Source: an uncultured bacterium (GTDB lineage: Bacteria; Fidelibacterota; Marinisomatia; Marinisomatales; UBA1611). Taken from it: a stretch of 52,443 nt of DNA. Positions within the stretch are counted from its first letter, which is position 1. Every line of letters begins with the position of its first letter. The position numbers were made by a program, and so were the translations under genes. This document shows positions 44,064-52,443 of the stretch, in pieces. Under the pieces are notes generated by a model. It made no database searches and was not told the origin of the DNA. It worked only from the letters and a program-made list of their open reading frames with translations. Where the stretch lies: assembly GCA_913020665.1 (NCBI GenBank), contig CAJVZI010000007.1, positions 1-52,443 on the forward strand, read 5' to 3'.

Positions 44064-45312
44064 AAAGTTTTTCTAATGTTGAGGACAAAAAATAATGTGA
44101 GAGTATGTCATCTGATGATATACCTGATAATGCCATTCCTAATGCACCGATCTGGCATAGGCCCACACCATGTCCCCATCCTGCTCCACTTAAGGTTACT
44201 TTATCTAAAGTTCTATTGATGCCAGAATTTGCATTAATGGTAAAAGCAGAACTATATAAAAATTCAGGATGAAGAACTCTGCGTATCTCATATTCACTTT
44301 CTAAAACAATATGATGGTCTTCTCCCTTTGATTGGCCAGATATCTTAAGTTTGATTATTCTTCCAGAAACACCCCGTTGAATAGGATCTATTGATGATAT
44401 GTTTTCAAAGGATTGGCCTGTTTTTTCATTGACCATTTTTAGCAACTCATTTTGATAGTAAGTGAATTCCCATCGAAAATAATTTCCTTTTTCATCAACA
44501 CTGCCGAGGTACTTTTTTAATTGCTCATTATTTACATAATGCTCGCTGCAATAGCACCCATGATCATTTTTTAACCATTCTTTAAAATGAATTGGATCTG
44601 AAAGGTCTGGTAGCCCTTTTTGTTCACTGTCAAAAACTCCCCGAAGATAGGGTTTGGGCTCCATGTCCCATACATTTTCATTATGCTCTGAAACTCCTCC
44701 ACAACTTTTTGAGTAACGAGTGTCACATACCATGTCATTAAAAATTAAAAATTTACCGCGAGTATTATTGGTTGCTGATCTTGCTTGCGTGGATAGATTC
44801 CCTACTCCTTGATATCTCTGGCAGCAATCATCGTTACAAGCATCTAAACCAAGGTCTAAATGTTTTTGTTCTGCAGCTGCCACAAGCCAAGATCGAGCAG
44901 CTATTGTTTGCGCTTCAAGAAGAGCCTGTGGGCAATTACCACTCATTTCTGATGTAGCTACGCACATTAAATATGATTCTAGTTTTAATTGATTAATAAT
45001 AAATAGGGAGCCATCAGAATTAGAGATCTTAAGGGAGCCAATAACCTGAATACTAATATTTTTTTCCCAATGAAAACCTCGTCCTGCTGGAACGGGATCT
45101 AGAGTGTAGCTTGGGTCATCAGCATATCCCATGAGTTCAATGCTTTTGGTTTTATTGCCATTTACCAATAAATGGTCATTCTCCGCTTCAATGATATATG
45201 TTTTTTGCTCTATATCATTAGAAATGGTGATTGAATTTTGTTTGTCGATCGGTAAGATCAGACCAACCGAAATAAGAGGTTCACTTTTTGGTTTTTTCCC
45301 TTTTACAAGCAT
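44056..45312 (-). CDS. SpoIID/LytB-domain protein (lytic-transglycosylase-like), no signal peptide
   Basis: A 418-residue protein from ATG 45312; a TTG at 45324 is less likely. The SpoIID domain is clear: LESYLMCVATSEMSGNCP with the candidate catalytic Glu, EAQTIAARSWLVAA, KSCGGVSEHNENVW, YLRGV and the terminal LSGAGWGHGVGLCQIGALGMA. Family members cleave glycan strands stripped of stem peptides. Unusual are several cysteines (NDDCCQRY, CYCSEHY, KSCGG), perhaps a Zn site as in SpoIID of C. difficile, and the lack of an export signal, which would leave it in the cytoplasm. The gene lies between a sugar kinase and a symporter. Confidence 0.9.
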   Translation of the reverse strand: MLVKGKKPKSEPLISVGLILPIDKQNSITISNDIEQKTYIIEAENDHLLVNGNKTKSIELMGYADDPSYTLDPVPAGRGFHWEKNISIQVIGSLKISNSDGSLFIINQLKLESYLMCVATSEMSGNCPQALLEAQTIAARSWLVAAAEQKHLDLGLDACNDDCCQRYQGVGNLSTQARSATNNTRGKFLIFNDMVCDTRYSKSCGGVSEHNENVWDMEPKPYLRGVFDSEQKGLPDLSDPIHFKEWLKNDHGCYCSEHYVNNEQLKKYLGSVDEKGNYFRWEFTYYQNELLKMVNEKTGQSFENISSIDPIQRGVSGRIIKLKISGQSKGEDHHIVLESEYEIRRVLHPEFLYSSAFTINANSGINRTLDKVTLSGAGWGHGVGLCQIGALGMALSGISSDDILSHYFLSSTLEKLYD

Positions 45313-46247
45313 GCTTTTGACCAAGCCGCACCTAAGGCTGCAGTACGCCTATCTTCAGAAAATTCTATTGGTATCGTTGTACAACCTTTGAATGTTTTAC
45401 CTAATTCATGGTCATGATTTTTTAAATATGATCCAAGTCTCTGCCCAATAACTATCTTTTGAATACCAGTATTATTCTGTTCAAAAAATTGAACTCTGTT
45501 ATCGATGAGAACACTAAATGCCTCCATAGCCTTTTTGACAACATGAATAAAATCTTTTTGTTGAGATAATTCTAGTATAGTAGAAATGTTATTACCCGAT
45601 GATATATTATACCGTTCTATCATTCCAGCTGGTGAAAGACAGGACTCGACCGTTTCACCAGTTTGTGTGAGCAACTCCCATGAACGTTTTACATCATGCA
45701 CAACATTGAAATCAATGATTTCTCCATTGATCACAATACCATCCGCTATACCTGTACCACCTCCAATGTATATACAATTTTCAGCATCTTGCAATTTGCC
45801 TATGGTGGAGTGACATTCGCCTATAACGCAACAATCGGAATCATTATAGATAGCGTCAATTTCTTTTATCCTTTTTTTAAAATCTGGTATTCTGGGCCCA
45901 TTTGCCATAACGACGATACCATCCTTATTTTTTATGCCAGGGAAACACAATCCGATGCTATGACCATTTAATTCAGATATCGCTTTAGTAACGGTTTCAA
46001 TTACAATGTTTCCTTGTTTGATCTCAGTATCTGTAAGACAAATATGACCCTCTGAATACTCAATTCTTTGATCACCAATTGGCTTTGGAATGAAATCATG
46101 CTTCCATTTTGCATGGTCTGAGTAAAGATATTCTTTTTGAAAATTACCAGGCCTGATCTTTTTAGACCTGTTATCAAATGTGGCAGATTGTACCATGATC
46201 TTTGTTGCGCCGCAGTCAATGCCTGCAAAAAAAAGATCATCGCTCAT
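45303..46247 (-). CDS. ASKHA-fold sugar kinase (ROK/BadF-like), probable amino-sugar kinase
   Basis: A 314-residue kinase. Phosphate-1 motif GIDCGATK (9-16), phosphate-2 motif CIYIGGGTGIADGIVING (158-174) and an adenosine-type AALGAAWSKA end are visible, with acidic residues such as GECHS and NGP-rich connect regions. The fold is actin-like hexokinase; I cannot decide between ROK and BadF/BcrA (MurK-type) from sequence alone. The operon with NagZ, SpoIID and a symporter suggests phosphorylation of GlcNAc or MurNAc. The start overlaps nagZ by 4 bp and the end overlaps the SpoIID gene by 10 bp. Confidence 0.82.
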   Translation of the reverse strand: MSDDLFFAGIDCGATKIMVQSATFDNRSKKIRPGNFQKEYLYSDHAKWKHDFIPKPIGDQRIEYSEGHICLTDTEIKQGNIVIETVTKAISELNGHSIGLCFPGIKNKDGIVVMANGPRIPDFKKRIKEIDAIYNDSDCCVIGECHSTIGKLQDAENCIYIGGGTGIADGIVINGEIIDFNVVHDVKRSWELLTQTGETVESCLSPAGMIERYNISSGNNISTILELSQQKDFIHVVKKAMEAFSVLIDNRVQFFEQNNTGIQKIVIGQRLGSYLKNHDHELGKTFKGCTTIPIEFSEDRRTAALGAAWSKACL

Positions 46248-47284
46248 ATATTATATCTTTCTTTGATAGCATTGATTCTATCAATGGACTCCATGATCCT
46301 TTTTTCCGTTATTTTTCCAGATTTAACTAGGTCACAAATAACATCTATTGATCTTGGAATATAATCAGGGTCATATATCAAATTATTACCAAGACAGAAA
46401 AGATCTATTCCGGCATTAAGCATCAACTCAAACGTATCATGTAGATCATAATGGTCTGAAATTGCTCTCATACTGGGGTCGTCACATATAACTGGACCTG
46501 TAAATCCAAGATCATTTCTAAGCATATCATTGATTATTCTTTTTGAAAGAGATGATGGGTATTTCGGATCAAGTTTTGTATCAAAAGCATGGGAGACCAT
46601 TACCATGTCAAGGTCACCAGATTGTATCATTTCATCAAAAGGGATCAGATCCTTTACAGACCAAGTATCTGAAATATCTGTGAAGCCTTCATGCGTGTCT
46701 CCAGAAGCGGAACCCAGTCCAGGAAAATGTTTGCCACAGGTTATGATCTGTGAAGTTTTATGCTGTTCAATAAATATTCTTGAGTGTTCAATAACATTTT
46801 GTGGGTCTGTTGATAAGGCACGTTCAGAATCACTGATCACGGTACCCGGACCGTGATCAAGGTCCAATACTGGTGCGAAATTTAAATTGATACCCATGTC
46901 TGATAGGGTAGAGGCCATTGTTTTTGCAAATTGTTCCGTCATCAATGGATTATTAAGAACACCAATGTGTTGCCAAGATGGTGTCGCTTCAAATCCGTAA
47001 ACTGATTTAAGACGATGGACCTGTCCGCCTTCTTGATCGACCGATATCAAGAGCGGTTGTTCTGAATGATCTTGAAGCTGGCTTATTAGTTCTTTGACCT
47101 GAGCGGGAGATTCTATATTTCGTGTTCCATTTCCACCTATTTCAAGGTCTTCATCATATAAAATGACACCGCCAATATTAAGGTCGGTTATATATTTGGA
47201 AATTTCAGAGTCTTCCTCAAGAGTTTTTCCTCTGAAACCGGCAATAATAATTTGCCCAACTAGCTGTTCAATTGTATTTGACAT
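46244..47284 (-). CDS. nagZ: Cytoplasmic beta-N-acetylhexosaminidase (GH3, NagZ-type)
   Basis: A 346-residue GH3 enzyme without a signal peptide. The NagZ catalytic loop KHFPGLGSASGDTHEG (Lys185, His186, Asp196, His198) carries the Asp-His acid/base dyad that distinguishes NagZ-type GH3 enzymes. The nucleophile region is VICDDPSMRAI (Asp268/269). SVDQEGGQVHRL and NLNFAPVLDLD are further family hallmarks. It removes GlcNAc from GlcNAc-anhydroMurNAc peptides or similar during peptidoglycan recycling. It heads the eight-gene operon and is divergent from the larger exported GH3 fusion. Confidence 0.93.
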   Translation of the reverse strand: MSNTIEQLVGQIIIAGFRGKTLEEDSEISKYITDLNIGGVILYDEDLEIGGNGTRNIESPAQVKELISQLQDHSEQPLLISVDQEGGQVHRLKSVYGFEATPSWQHIGVLNNPLMTEQFAKTMASTLSDMGINLNFAPVLDLDHGPGTVISDSERALSTDPQNVIEHSRIFIEQHKTSQIITCGKHFPGLGSASGDTHEGFTDISDTWSVKDLIPFDEMIQSGDLDMVMVSHAFDTKLDPKYPSSLSKRIINDMLRNDLGFTGPVICDDPSMRAISDHYDLHDTFELMLNAGIDLFCLGNNLIYDPDYIPRSIDVICDLVKSGKITEKRIMESIDRINAIKERYNI

Positions 47285-47384
47285 TACTAAAAACTAATTT
47301 GAAAAAATCTTATCTCTAATAAAAAGTGCATCCATTATGAATTAAAAATTAAAAGATCTGTAATATTCATATTAGTAATTTGTT

Positions 47385-50306
47385 ATGATTAGCTCAATTA
47401 GAAAGCGCCCAACCTATATCCTTTACAGCATACTATTAGCACTAGTAACCAGTTGCGCAACCCTACCTAATGGTTCGAAGAATTGGGCCGAGAATACCTT
47501 GAAAAAATTATCGTTGCGTGAAAAGATAGGGCAAATGCTCATATATCGGATGAGTATGCGTTTAAAAGATATTCCATCATCTAAATGGAAAGAAATAGTA
47601 GATCTAATAGACTCTGATGGTTTAGGCGGTGTACATCTTTGGTATGGCGAAGCAAGTAGTTCATTGACCATAATGAATGAAATGCAGGATAGATCGAGTA
47701 TCCCTATTCTTTTTGATGCTGATATTGAATATGGTCTGCATCAGCGATTTCCAAAGGGGACCGACCTATTACCTTTAATGGCAATTGCAGCAACAAACGA
47801 TCCCAATAATGCATACGATATAGGTAAAGTAATTGCAAAAGAATCAAGAGCAGTGGGTATTCATTGGAATTTTTCTCCAGTTGTAGATGTGAATAATAAC
47901 CCTGCAAATCCAATTATTAATGTGCGATCATTTAGTGAGGATCCTGACATGGTCATTGACTATGGAATACAGTTTATGAAGGGTCTACAAGATCATGGAA
48001 TGCTCGCTACTGCAAAGCATTTTCCCGGTCATGGCGATACAGAAACAGATTCACACTCTTCACTTGCAATGATATCTAGTGATTCACTAAGGCTGTGGAC
48101 TCTGGAGATTCCGCCTTTCCAGTCAATGATCAATAGTGGGGTTGATGCTGTAATGGTTGGACATATTCATGCACCTGATTATCAACCTGAATCTGATATA
48201 CCCGCCTCAATGGACCCATTTTGGGTAAATGATATTTTAAGAAATAGGCTGAATTTCAATGGAGCTATTGTAACCGATGGGATGGGTATGGGTGGCATTA
48301 CAAAGAACTACTCAGATGCATTTGCTCTAGTAGAAGCTGTAAATGCAGGATGCGATATCATTATCCAGAATTATGATATAAGAGGCTCTATTAATACTAT
48401 AGAAAAAGCGGTTATGGATGGTAGGATCTCGGAGAGTAGGATCAATGAATCCGCATTAAAGATGCTAAAAATGAAAGAAAAAGCAGGCCTTCACTTAAAA
48501 CACAATGTTTCCTTGGAAAATATCCAAAATAACCTTGGACATAAAGAGCATAGGGCTACCGCAAAAAGAATAGCCTCGGAAGCTATTACATGTGTAAAGC
48601 TTGATGAGGCCATGCTACCACTAACACAATACCAAGATCAAAATTTATTTGTTATTGATATATATGACTCAGAACACAATCATTCGATCTCCAGCATAAC
48701 CAAGGGACTTATGTCATCTGGATTAAGGGTAAGGCCGTATCAGGTCGATGGATCTGATTCAGAAAATATGCTAAGTGTAATACTAAATGAGATTCCTGAA
48801 AACTCCATCGTAATTCTAAATACATTTGTAAACTATAAGGCAAGAAAAGATAGGATATCACTTCCACCTAATGAACTGAATTTTATTAAGAATTTGCTGA
48901 AGAAGACAAATAAAGTGGTCCTAGGTAGTTTAGGGAATCCATATATCATTCAGGACCTACCTGATGTACCAGTTTATATTTGTGCTTACAAGAATAATTC
49001 CTTGATGAAGCAGGCTTATTTAGATGCTTTACTGGGAAAAACAAAGATAGATGGAAAGCTCCCAGTTAATATTCCTGAGGTAGCGAATATTGGTCATGGA
49101 ATAACTATTGAAATGATAGAGAAAAAGAACAAAAAATTACAATCAAAACCTGGAAAAGAAATAAAGCAGGTGATCCCCTATGAGGTAAATGCAAACACAG
49201 AAAACTTGTCCTTTCTGCTGAATGAAGCAATTCAAAATAAAGCTTGGCCTGGATGTGTTTTACTTGGATCTAAGGATGGAAAGATATTTATACATGAAGC
49301 TTCAGGTTTCCACACTTATGATAAAAAAAGAGAAGTAAGGGAAAGTGATATTTTTGATCTTGCTTCCATTACAAAGGTTATTTCAACCACATCAGCTATC
49401 ATGAAGCTTTATGATAATAAACTATTAGACCTAGACGATCCCGTAATTAATTATCTACCAGAGTTCAAGGGTAAGCAAAAGAAATACTTTGACCATAAGT
49501 CTAGCATTACAATAAAGGATCTACTAACGCACACATCAGGCTTGCCTCCTTTCCGACAGTATTTTCTTATGAAAGGATCCGTAGATGCAAGATTGGATAG
49601 CATATATAACACAGAGCCAGTTTTCAATCTGCATGAGACCATGGTCTATTCTGATGTGGGAATTATTATACTTGGAAAGATCGTTGAAACAATTAGCAAA
49701 GTAAAACTTGATGTATTTGTCCAATCAAATATTTTTGATCCGTTGGGGATGAATAATACTTTCTATAATCCACCAAAAGAAAAGCTACATCGTATTGTTC
49801 CTACCGAAATTGATCCAAAGGGTAAATTGATCAAAGGATATGTCCATGACGAAAATGCCTATAGTATAAGTGGGGTTGCTGGGCATGCGGGACTATTTTC
49901 AAAAACTAAAGATCTAGCAATTTTTTCTCAAATGATGTTGAATAAGGGTCTTTACGGTTGGAAAAGGATCTTTAGATCTGAGACCGTGGATCTTTTTACC
50001 CAAAGATCTAATATTATTCAAGGTGATTCAAGATGCCTCGGCTGGGACAGCCCATCGGGTAAGGCTTCAGGAGGCGTTTACCTAAGCAATGCAAGTTATG
50101 GTCATACTGGTTTCACAGGTACCAGTCTTTGGATAGATCCAGAAAATGATATGATCGTGATTCTTTTAACAAATGCGGTACACCCCGATAGGGAATCAAA
50201 GACCCCAAATTATTTTGATTGGCGTCAGAAGATCCATTCAGCGGTATATGAGTCTATAGGTTTAACTGAAAAAAATCCAGATCTACAATGGCGGAAAGAG
50301 TGGTAG
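47385..50306 (+). CDS. Exported lipoprotein: GH3 N-acetylhexosaminidase fused to a serine beta-lactamase-like hydrolase
   Basis: A 973-residue protein with a lipobox VTSC (Cys24). Residues ~38-370 are the GH3 barrel: KHFPGHGDTETDSH (211-224, NagZ-type dyad) and nucleophile Asp298 in AIVTDGMGM. Residues ~385-565 are the GH3 C-terminal domain. Residues ~600-960 are a class-C-like serine hydrolase: Ser661-x-x-Lys664 (ASITK), Tyr755 in VYSDVG and His907-Thr-Gly (HTG). Fusions of this order are known in FCB bacteria, but the serine hydrolase substrate is not settled (peptide, amide or D-Ala ester). It would degrade glycan or muropeptides at the outer membrane or in the periplasm. Divergent from nagZ, probably co-regulated. 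Confidence 0.93.
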   Translation: MISSIRKRPTYILYSILLALVTSCATLPNGSKNWAENTLKKLSLREKIGQMLIYRMSMRLKDIPSSKWKEIVDLIDSDGLGGVHLWYGEASSSLTIMNEMQDRSSIPILFDADIEYGLHQRFPKGTDLLPLMAIAATNDPNNAYDIGKVIAKESRAVGIHWNFSPVVDVNNNPANPIINVRSFSEDPDMVIDYGIQFMKGLQDHGMLATAKHFPGHGDTETDSHSSLAMISSDSLRLWTLEIPPFQSMINSGVDAVMVGHIHAPDYQPESDIPASMDPFWVNDILRNRLNFNGAIVTDGMGMGGITKNYSDAFALVEAVNAGCDIIIQNYDIRGSINTIEKAVMDGRISESRINESALKMLKMKEKAGLHLKHNVSLENIQNNLGHKEHRATAKRIASEAITCVKLDEAMLPLTQYQDQNLFVIDIYDSEHNHSISSITKGLMSSGLRVRPYQVDGSDSENMLSVILNEIPENSIVILNTFVNYKARKDRISLPPNELNFIKNLLKKTNKVVLGSLGNPYIIQDLPDVPVYICAYKNNSLMKQAYLDALLGKTKIDGKLPVNIPEVANIGHGITIEMIEKKNKKLQSKPGKEIKQVIPYEVNANTENLSFLLNEAIQNKAWPGCVLLGSKDGKIFIHEASGFHTYDKKREVRESDIFDLASITKVISTTSAIMKLYDNKLLDLDDPVINYLPEFKGKQKKYFDHKSSITIKDLLTHTSGLPPFRQYFLMKGSVDARLDSIYNTEPVFNLHETMVYSDVGIIILGKIVETISKVKLDVFVQSNIFDPLGMNNTFYNPPKEKLHRIVPTEIDPKGKLIKGYVHDENAYSISGVAGHAGLFSKTKDLAIFSQMMLNKGLYGWKRIFRSETVDLFTQRSNIIQGDSRCLGWDSPSGKASGGVYLSNASYGHTGFTGTSLWIDPENDMIVILLTNAVHPDRESKTPNYFDWRQKIHSAVYESIGLTEKNPDLQWRKEW

Positions 50307-50360
50307 CTACATGATAATAAATTATTGCAATCAATTTTGATAAAATCATATACTCATTCA

Positions 50361-52443
50361 ATGCAATTGATCAGATTCATAACAATTCTATATATTTTTC
50401 AGGCATTATTAATGGGCGGTGTCACAGGAAAAGTATCGGGCAGAGTCATAGATTCAAATACAAATGAAGCACTTATTGGTGCAAATGTAATGTTGGTTGG
50501 GACTTCTTTAGGAGCAGCCACTGACGAAGATGGTTACTATCATATTTTAAATGTACCACCTGGGTTTTACGACCTTAGGTCAAATATGATAGGGTATGCA
50601 GAAAAAACTATAACAGGAGTAAGAGTTGAGATCGACCTGACAGCTGTAATAGACCTGGACCTTTCTATTGAGGCAATTGAAGGAGAAATGATCACGGTTG
50701 CAGCGAATCAGAAACTTGTAAAAGTTGATGTGGCTTCTAGCCAAAAATCGATTTCATCTGAAAAAATATCAGAAATGCCCGTTAGTAGTGTTACTGAAGT
50801 AGTTGGACTTTCCGCTGGTGTATCAGGTCTCTCGGTACGTGGTGGAAGTTATAATGAAACACAATTCATGGTGGATGGCTTAGTTCTTAATGATGAGCGA
50901 ACTAGCGAACCGACCACAGGTATACCATTGAGTTCTATCCAAGATATATCATTGCAAACAGGTGGATTCGGAGCCGAGTACCGAAATGCTCGATCAGGCG
51001 TTATAAATGTTGTTACCAAAGAAGGTAATAAGGATAGTTATTCCGGATCTATAAGCTTTCGACAGTCACCATCTGGGCAAAAACATTTTGGTATGTCTCC
51101 GTATGATGCAGAATCATTCTGGTTCAAACCATACTTAGATGATGAGGTTTGTTGGACAGGTACTAATAATGGCAATTGGGACGAATATCAACAAAGACAA
51201 TATCCTTCTTTTGATGGTTGGAATAGTATATCAGAGCAAACACTTGCGGATGATGATCCAAGTAATGATCTTACCCCAACAGGTGCGCAAAGGGTTTTCT
51301 CATGGGAGCATCGTTTAAATGGTGCAATACAATTACCAGATATAAATATTGATGCTGGTTTTGGTGGCCCTGTTCCTTTTATATCTGATAGGTTCGGCAA
51401 CCTCAGGTTTTATTTGTCCACAAGGCAAGAACAGGATATGTATCTGTATGAAGTAAGTAGCCCGGGACTTTATAGGACATCCTATCTATTTAAGCTTACA
51501 TCTGACCTTACTGAAAGATCTAAACTGGTCTATTCTTTTTACAATGGCAATATGGAAGGGACAACTCTTTCTCGCGGGGGTGGAACATCGATCATGAATG
51601 ATGTATGGGATCTAGCAAGTCAGGTTAATAGTTCAGGTTTCACAATGCCGTGGCGTCTGTATACGAATGAATACTGGGCTCCAACTCAGGTCAAGAACAC
51701 AACACACGGTTTAAAATATACTCAGTTCTTAAGTAATGATTCTTTTTATGACCTGATTATGAAGATTGATTCTAAAGATTATATAACGGGCCACGGAGCA
51801 AGAAGAGATACAACTACGACCTATACTATCTTCGGTTCAGGTGCAAATGAATGGGTGGCGGATGAAGCCCCCATCGGTTTTTTTGGCGGACCTCTGTTCA
51901 GTGTAGAAGGCAGGCTTGCCTTTGGAGGCGCGATCAGTACATCTAGGGATTCTAGTAAGGTCAGGACCTTTACATTAAAAGGAAATTATACAAAACAGCT
52001 TAATAATCATCATCAGCTTAAAGCAGGTGGTGAGTTTGTATTATCAAACCTTGATCTAAAATATGGCTCTCAAAATGAGTTTTTACCAGGAGGCAATTAT
52101 TGGTCTTTAATGGATGTGGATCCCTATCGCCTTTCGTTCTTTGCACAAGATAAACTAGAGTATAAAGGTTTTGTAGCTATTGCAGGATTAAATCTGGATT
52201 ATATAGATCCAAATGGTGACTGGTATGTTGTTGATCAGTATAATGATGATTTCTTTTCTTCAAACTATACTGCTGCTTCAGAAGGTACTTTTGAGAAAAT
52301 AAAATTAGATCCACAGATAGAACTATCACCAAGGCTAGCCCTTTCGCATCCAATTACAGAGACATCTAAGCTATATTTTAATTATGGTCATTATCTTCAG
52401 ATGCCTATTGCACAGGATCTTTATAGAGTCCGAAGGGGATTCA
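50361..52443 (+). CDS. TonB-dependent outer-membrane receptor with carboxypeptidase-regulatory domain (3' partial)
   Basis: The frame stays open to the right edge from the ATG at 50361 (about 694 codons). A signal peptide (about 1-21) precedes a CarboxypepD_reg-like domain (TGKVSGRVIDSNTNEALIGANVM, then TDEDGYYHILNVPPGFYDL). A TonB plug follows (MPVSSVTEVVGLSAGV, VRGGSYNETQFMVDGL, LSSIQDISLQTGGFGAEY, GVINVVTKEG) and then barrel strands. The start has no clear ribosome site. Receptors of this OmpA/SusC-like build import large or scarce substrates. Its position after the GH3-hydrolase gene (54 bp) suggests a muropeptide or glycan ligand, which is an inference. Confidence 0.9.
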   Translation, partial: MQLIRFITILYIFQALLMGGVTGKVSGRVIDSNTNEALIGANVMLVGTSLGAATDEDGYYHILNVPPGFYDLRSNMIGYAEKTITGVRVEIDLTAVIDLDLSIEAIEGEMITVAANQKLVKVDVASSQKSISSEKISEMPVSSVTEVVGLSAGVSGLSVRGGSYNETQFMVDGLVLNDERTSEPTTGIPLSSIQDISLQTGGFGAEYRNARSGVINVVTKEGNKDSYSGSISFRQSPSGQKHFGMSPYDAESFWFKPYLDDEVCWTGTNNGNWDEYQQRQYPSFDGWNSISEQTLADDDPSNDLTPTGAQRVFSWEHRLNGAIQLPDINIDAGFGGPVPFISDRFGNLRFYLSTRQEQDMYLYEVSSPGLYRTSYLFKLTSDLTERSKLVYSFYNGNMEGTTLSRGGGTSIMNDVWDLASQVNSSGFTMPWRLYTNEYWAPTQVKNTTHGLKYTQFLSNDSFYDLIMKIDSKDYITGHGARRDTTTTYTIFGSGANEWVADEAPIGFFGGPLFSVEGRLAFGGAISTSRDSSKVRTFTLKGNYTKQLNNHHQLKAGGEFVLSNLDLKYGSQNEFLPGGNYWSLMDVDPYRLSFFAQDKLEYKGFVAIAGLNLDYIDPNGDWYVVDQYNDDFFSSNYTAASEGTFEKIKLDPQIELSPRLALSHPITETSKLYFNYGHYLQMPIAQDLYRVRRGF

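Noticed and set aside
1-52443. CRISPR arrays, insertion sequences, tRNA and rRNA genes
   Set aside because: I saw no spaced direct repeats, transposase motifs, terminal inverted repeats or tRNA-like cloverleafs; intergenic gaps are mostly under 150 bases. This was by eye, so a short element could be missed.

Overview
The window looks like an AT-rich chromosomal segment from a free-living aerobic member of the Fibrobacterota-Chlorobiota-Bacteroidota (FCB) supergroup, most likely Marinimicrobia (SAR406). The reasons are a type IX-style C-terminal sorting tail with an NPFNPST core on the first protein, lipoproteins carrying a Cys-rich CGC-D-(S/P)-x-A-x-NY module, a histone H1-like small protein, a TonB-dependent receptor with a carboxypeptidase-regulatory plug extension, very tight gene packing, and few strong Shine-Dalgarno sequences. 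The phylum is an inference; no rRNA or tRNA gene is visible in the window.

Layout. 1-5.6 kb: a sorted surface protein (cut by the left edge) and two large surface lipoproteins. 5.7-8.4 kb: a 58-residue histone H1-like protein, the translational GTPase TypA/BipA and a small esterase. 8.5-26.5 kb: one continuous respiratory locus. Its minus-strand oxidase operon (13.45 down to 8.49 kb) encodes a 4-TM protein, a 52-aa membrane peptide, a two-cluster ferredoxin, CoxA, CoxC, a subunit IV, two small membrane proteins and CoxB. A copper module follows (cupredoxin-like protein, CusF-SCO lipoprotein). Next is a minus-strand quinol:cytochrome c reductase operon (23.5 down to 15.3 kb): an SRPBCC-like protein with three repeats, three tiny membrane ORFs, a HEAT-repeat anchor, a Rieske protein, split b6-type cytochrome b and a 1002-residue octaheme cytochrome c. 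A plus-strand assembly operon (ctaA-sco-ctaB-DUF420) closes the locus.

26.6-38.9 kb: a 1526-residue acyl-CoA ligase / kinase-like / GNAT fusion, an HD-GYP phosphodiesterase, an SLC13-type transporter, a broken GNAT gene, several small genes, a MATE exporter and a pterin dehydratase. 38.9-50.3 kb: an eight-gene overlapping minus-strand operon (NagZ, sugar kinase, SpoIID/LytB, sodium symporter, DUF5009 acyltransferase, MBL hydrolase, SDR, BioY) divergent from a secreted GH3-serine hydrolase fusion. This reads as peptidoglycan or amino-sugar salvage. 50.4 kb to the end: a TonB-dependent receptor cut by the right edge.

How it fits together: menaquinol is probably oxidised by the Rieske/b6-type complex, electrons pass into the octaheme cytochrome (and perhaps the blue-copper protein) and then to CuA of an A1-type cytochrome oxidase, with heme A and copper supplied by the neighbouring genes. 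The most unusual signal is that CoxB and the octaheme cytochrome, products of two different operons, both end in an Asp/Glu-rich tail punctuated by Trp and finishing DDDW. This suggests a physical or functional link on the periplasmic side. It sits beside several small membrane ORFs and a repeat protein that I cannot assign to known bc or oxidase subunits. The system as a whole may be a poorly described reductase-oxidase assembly.
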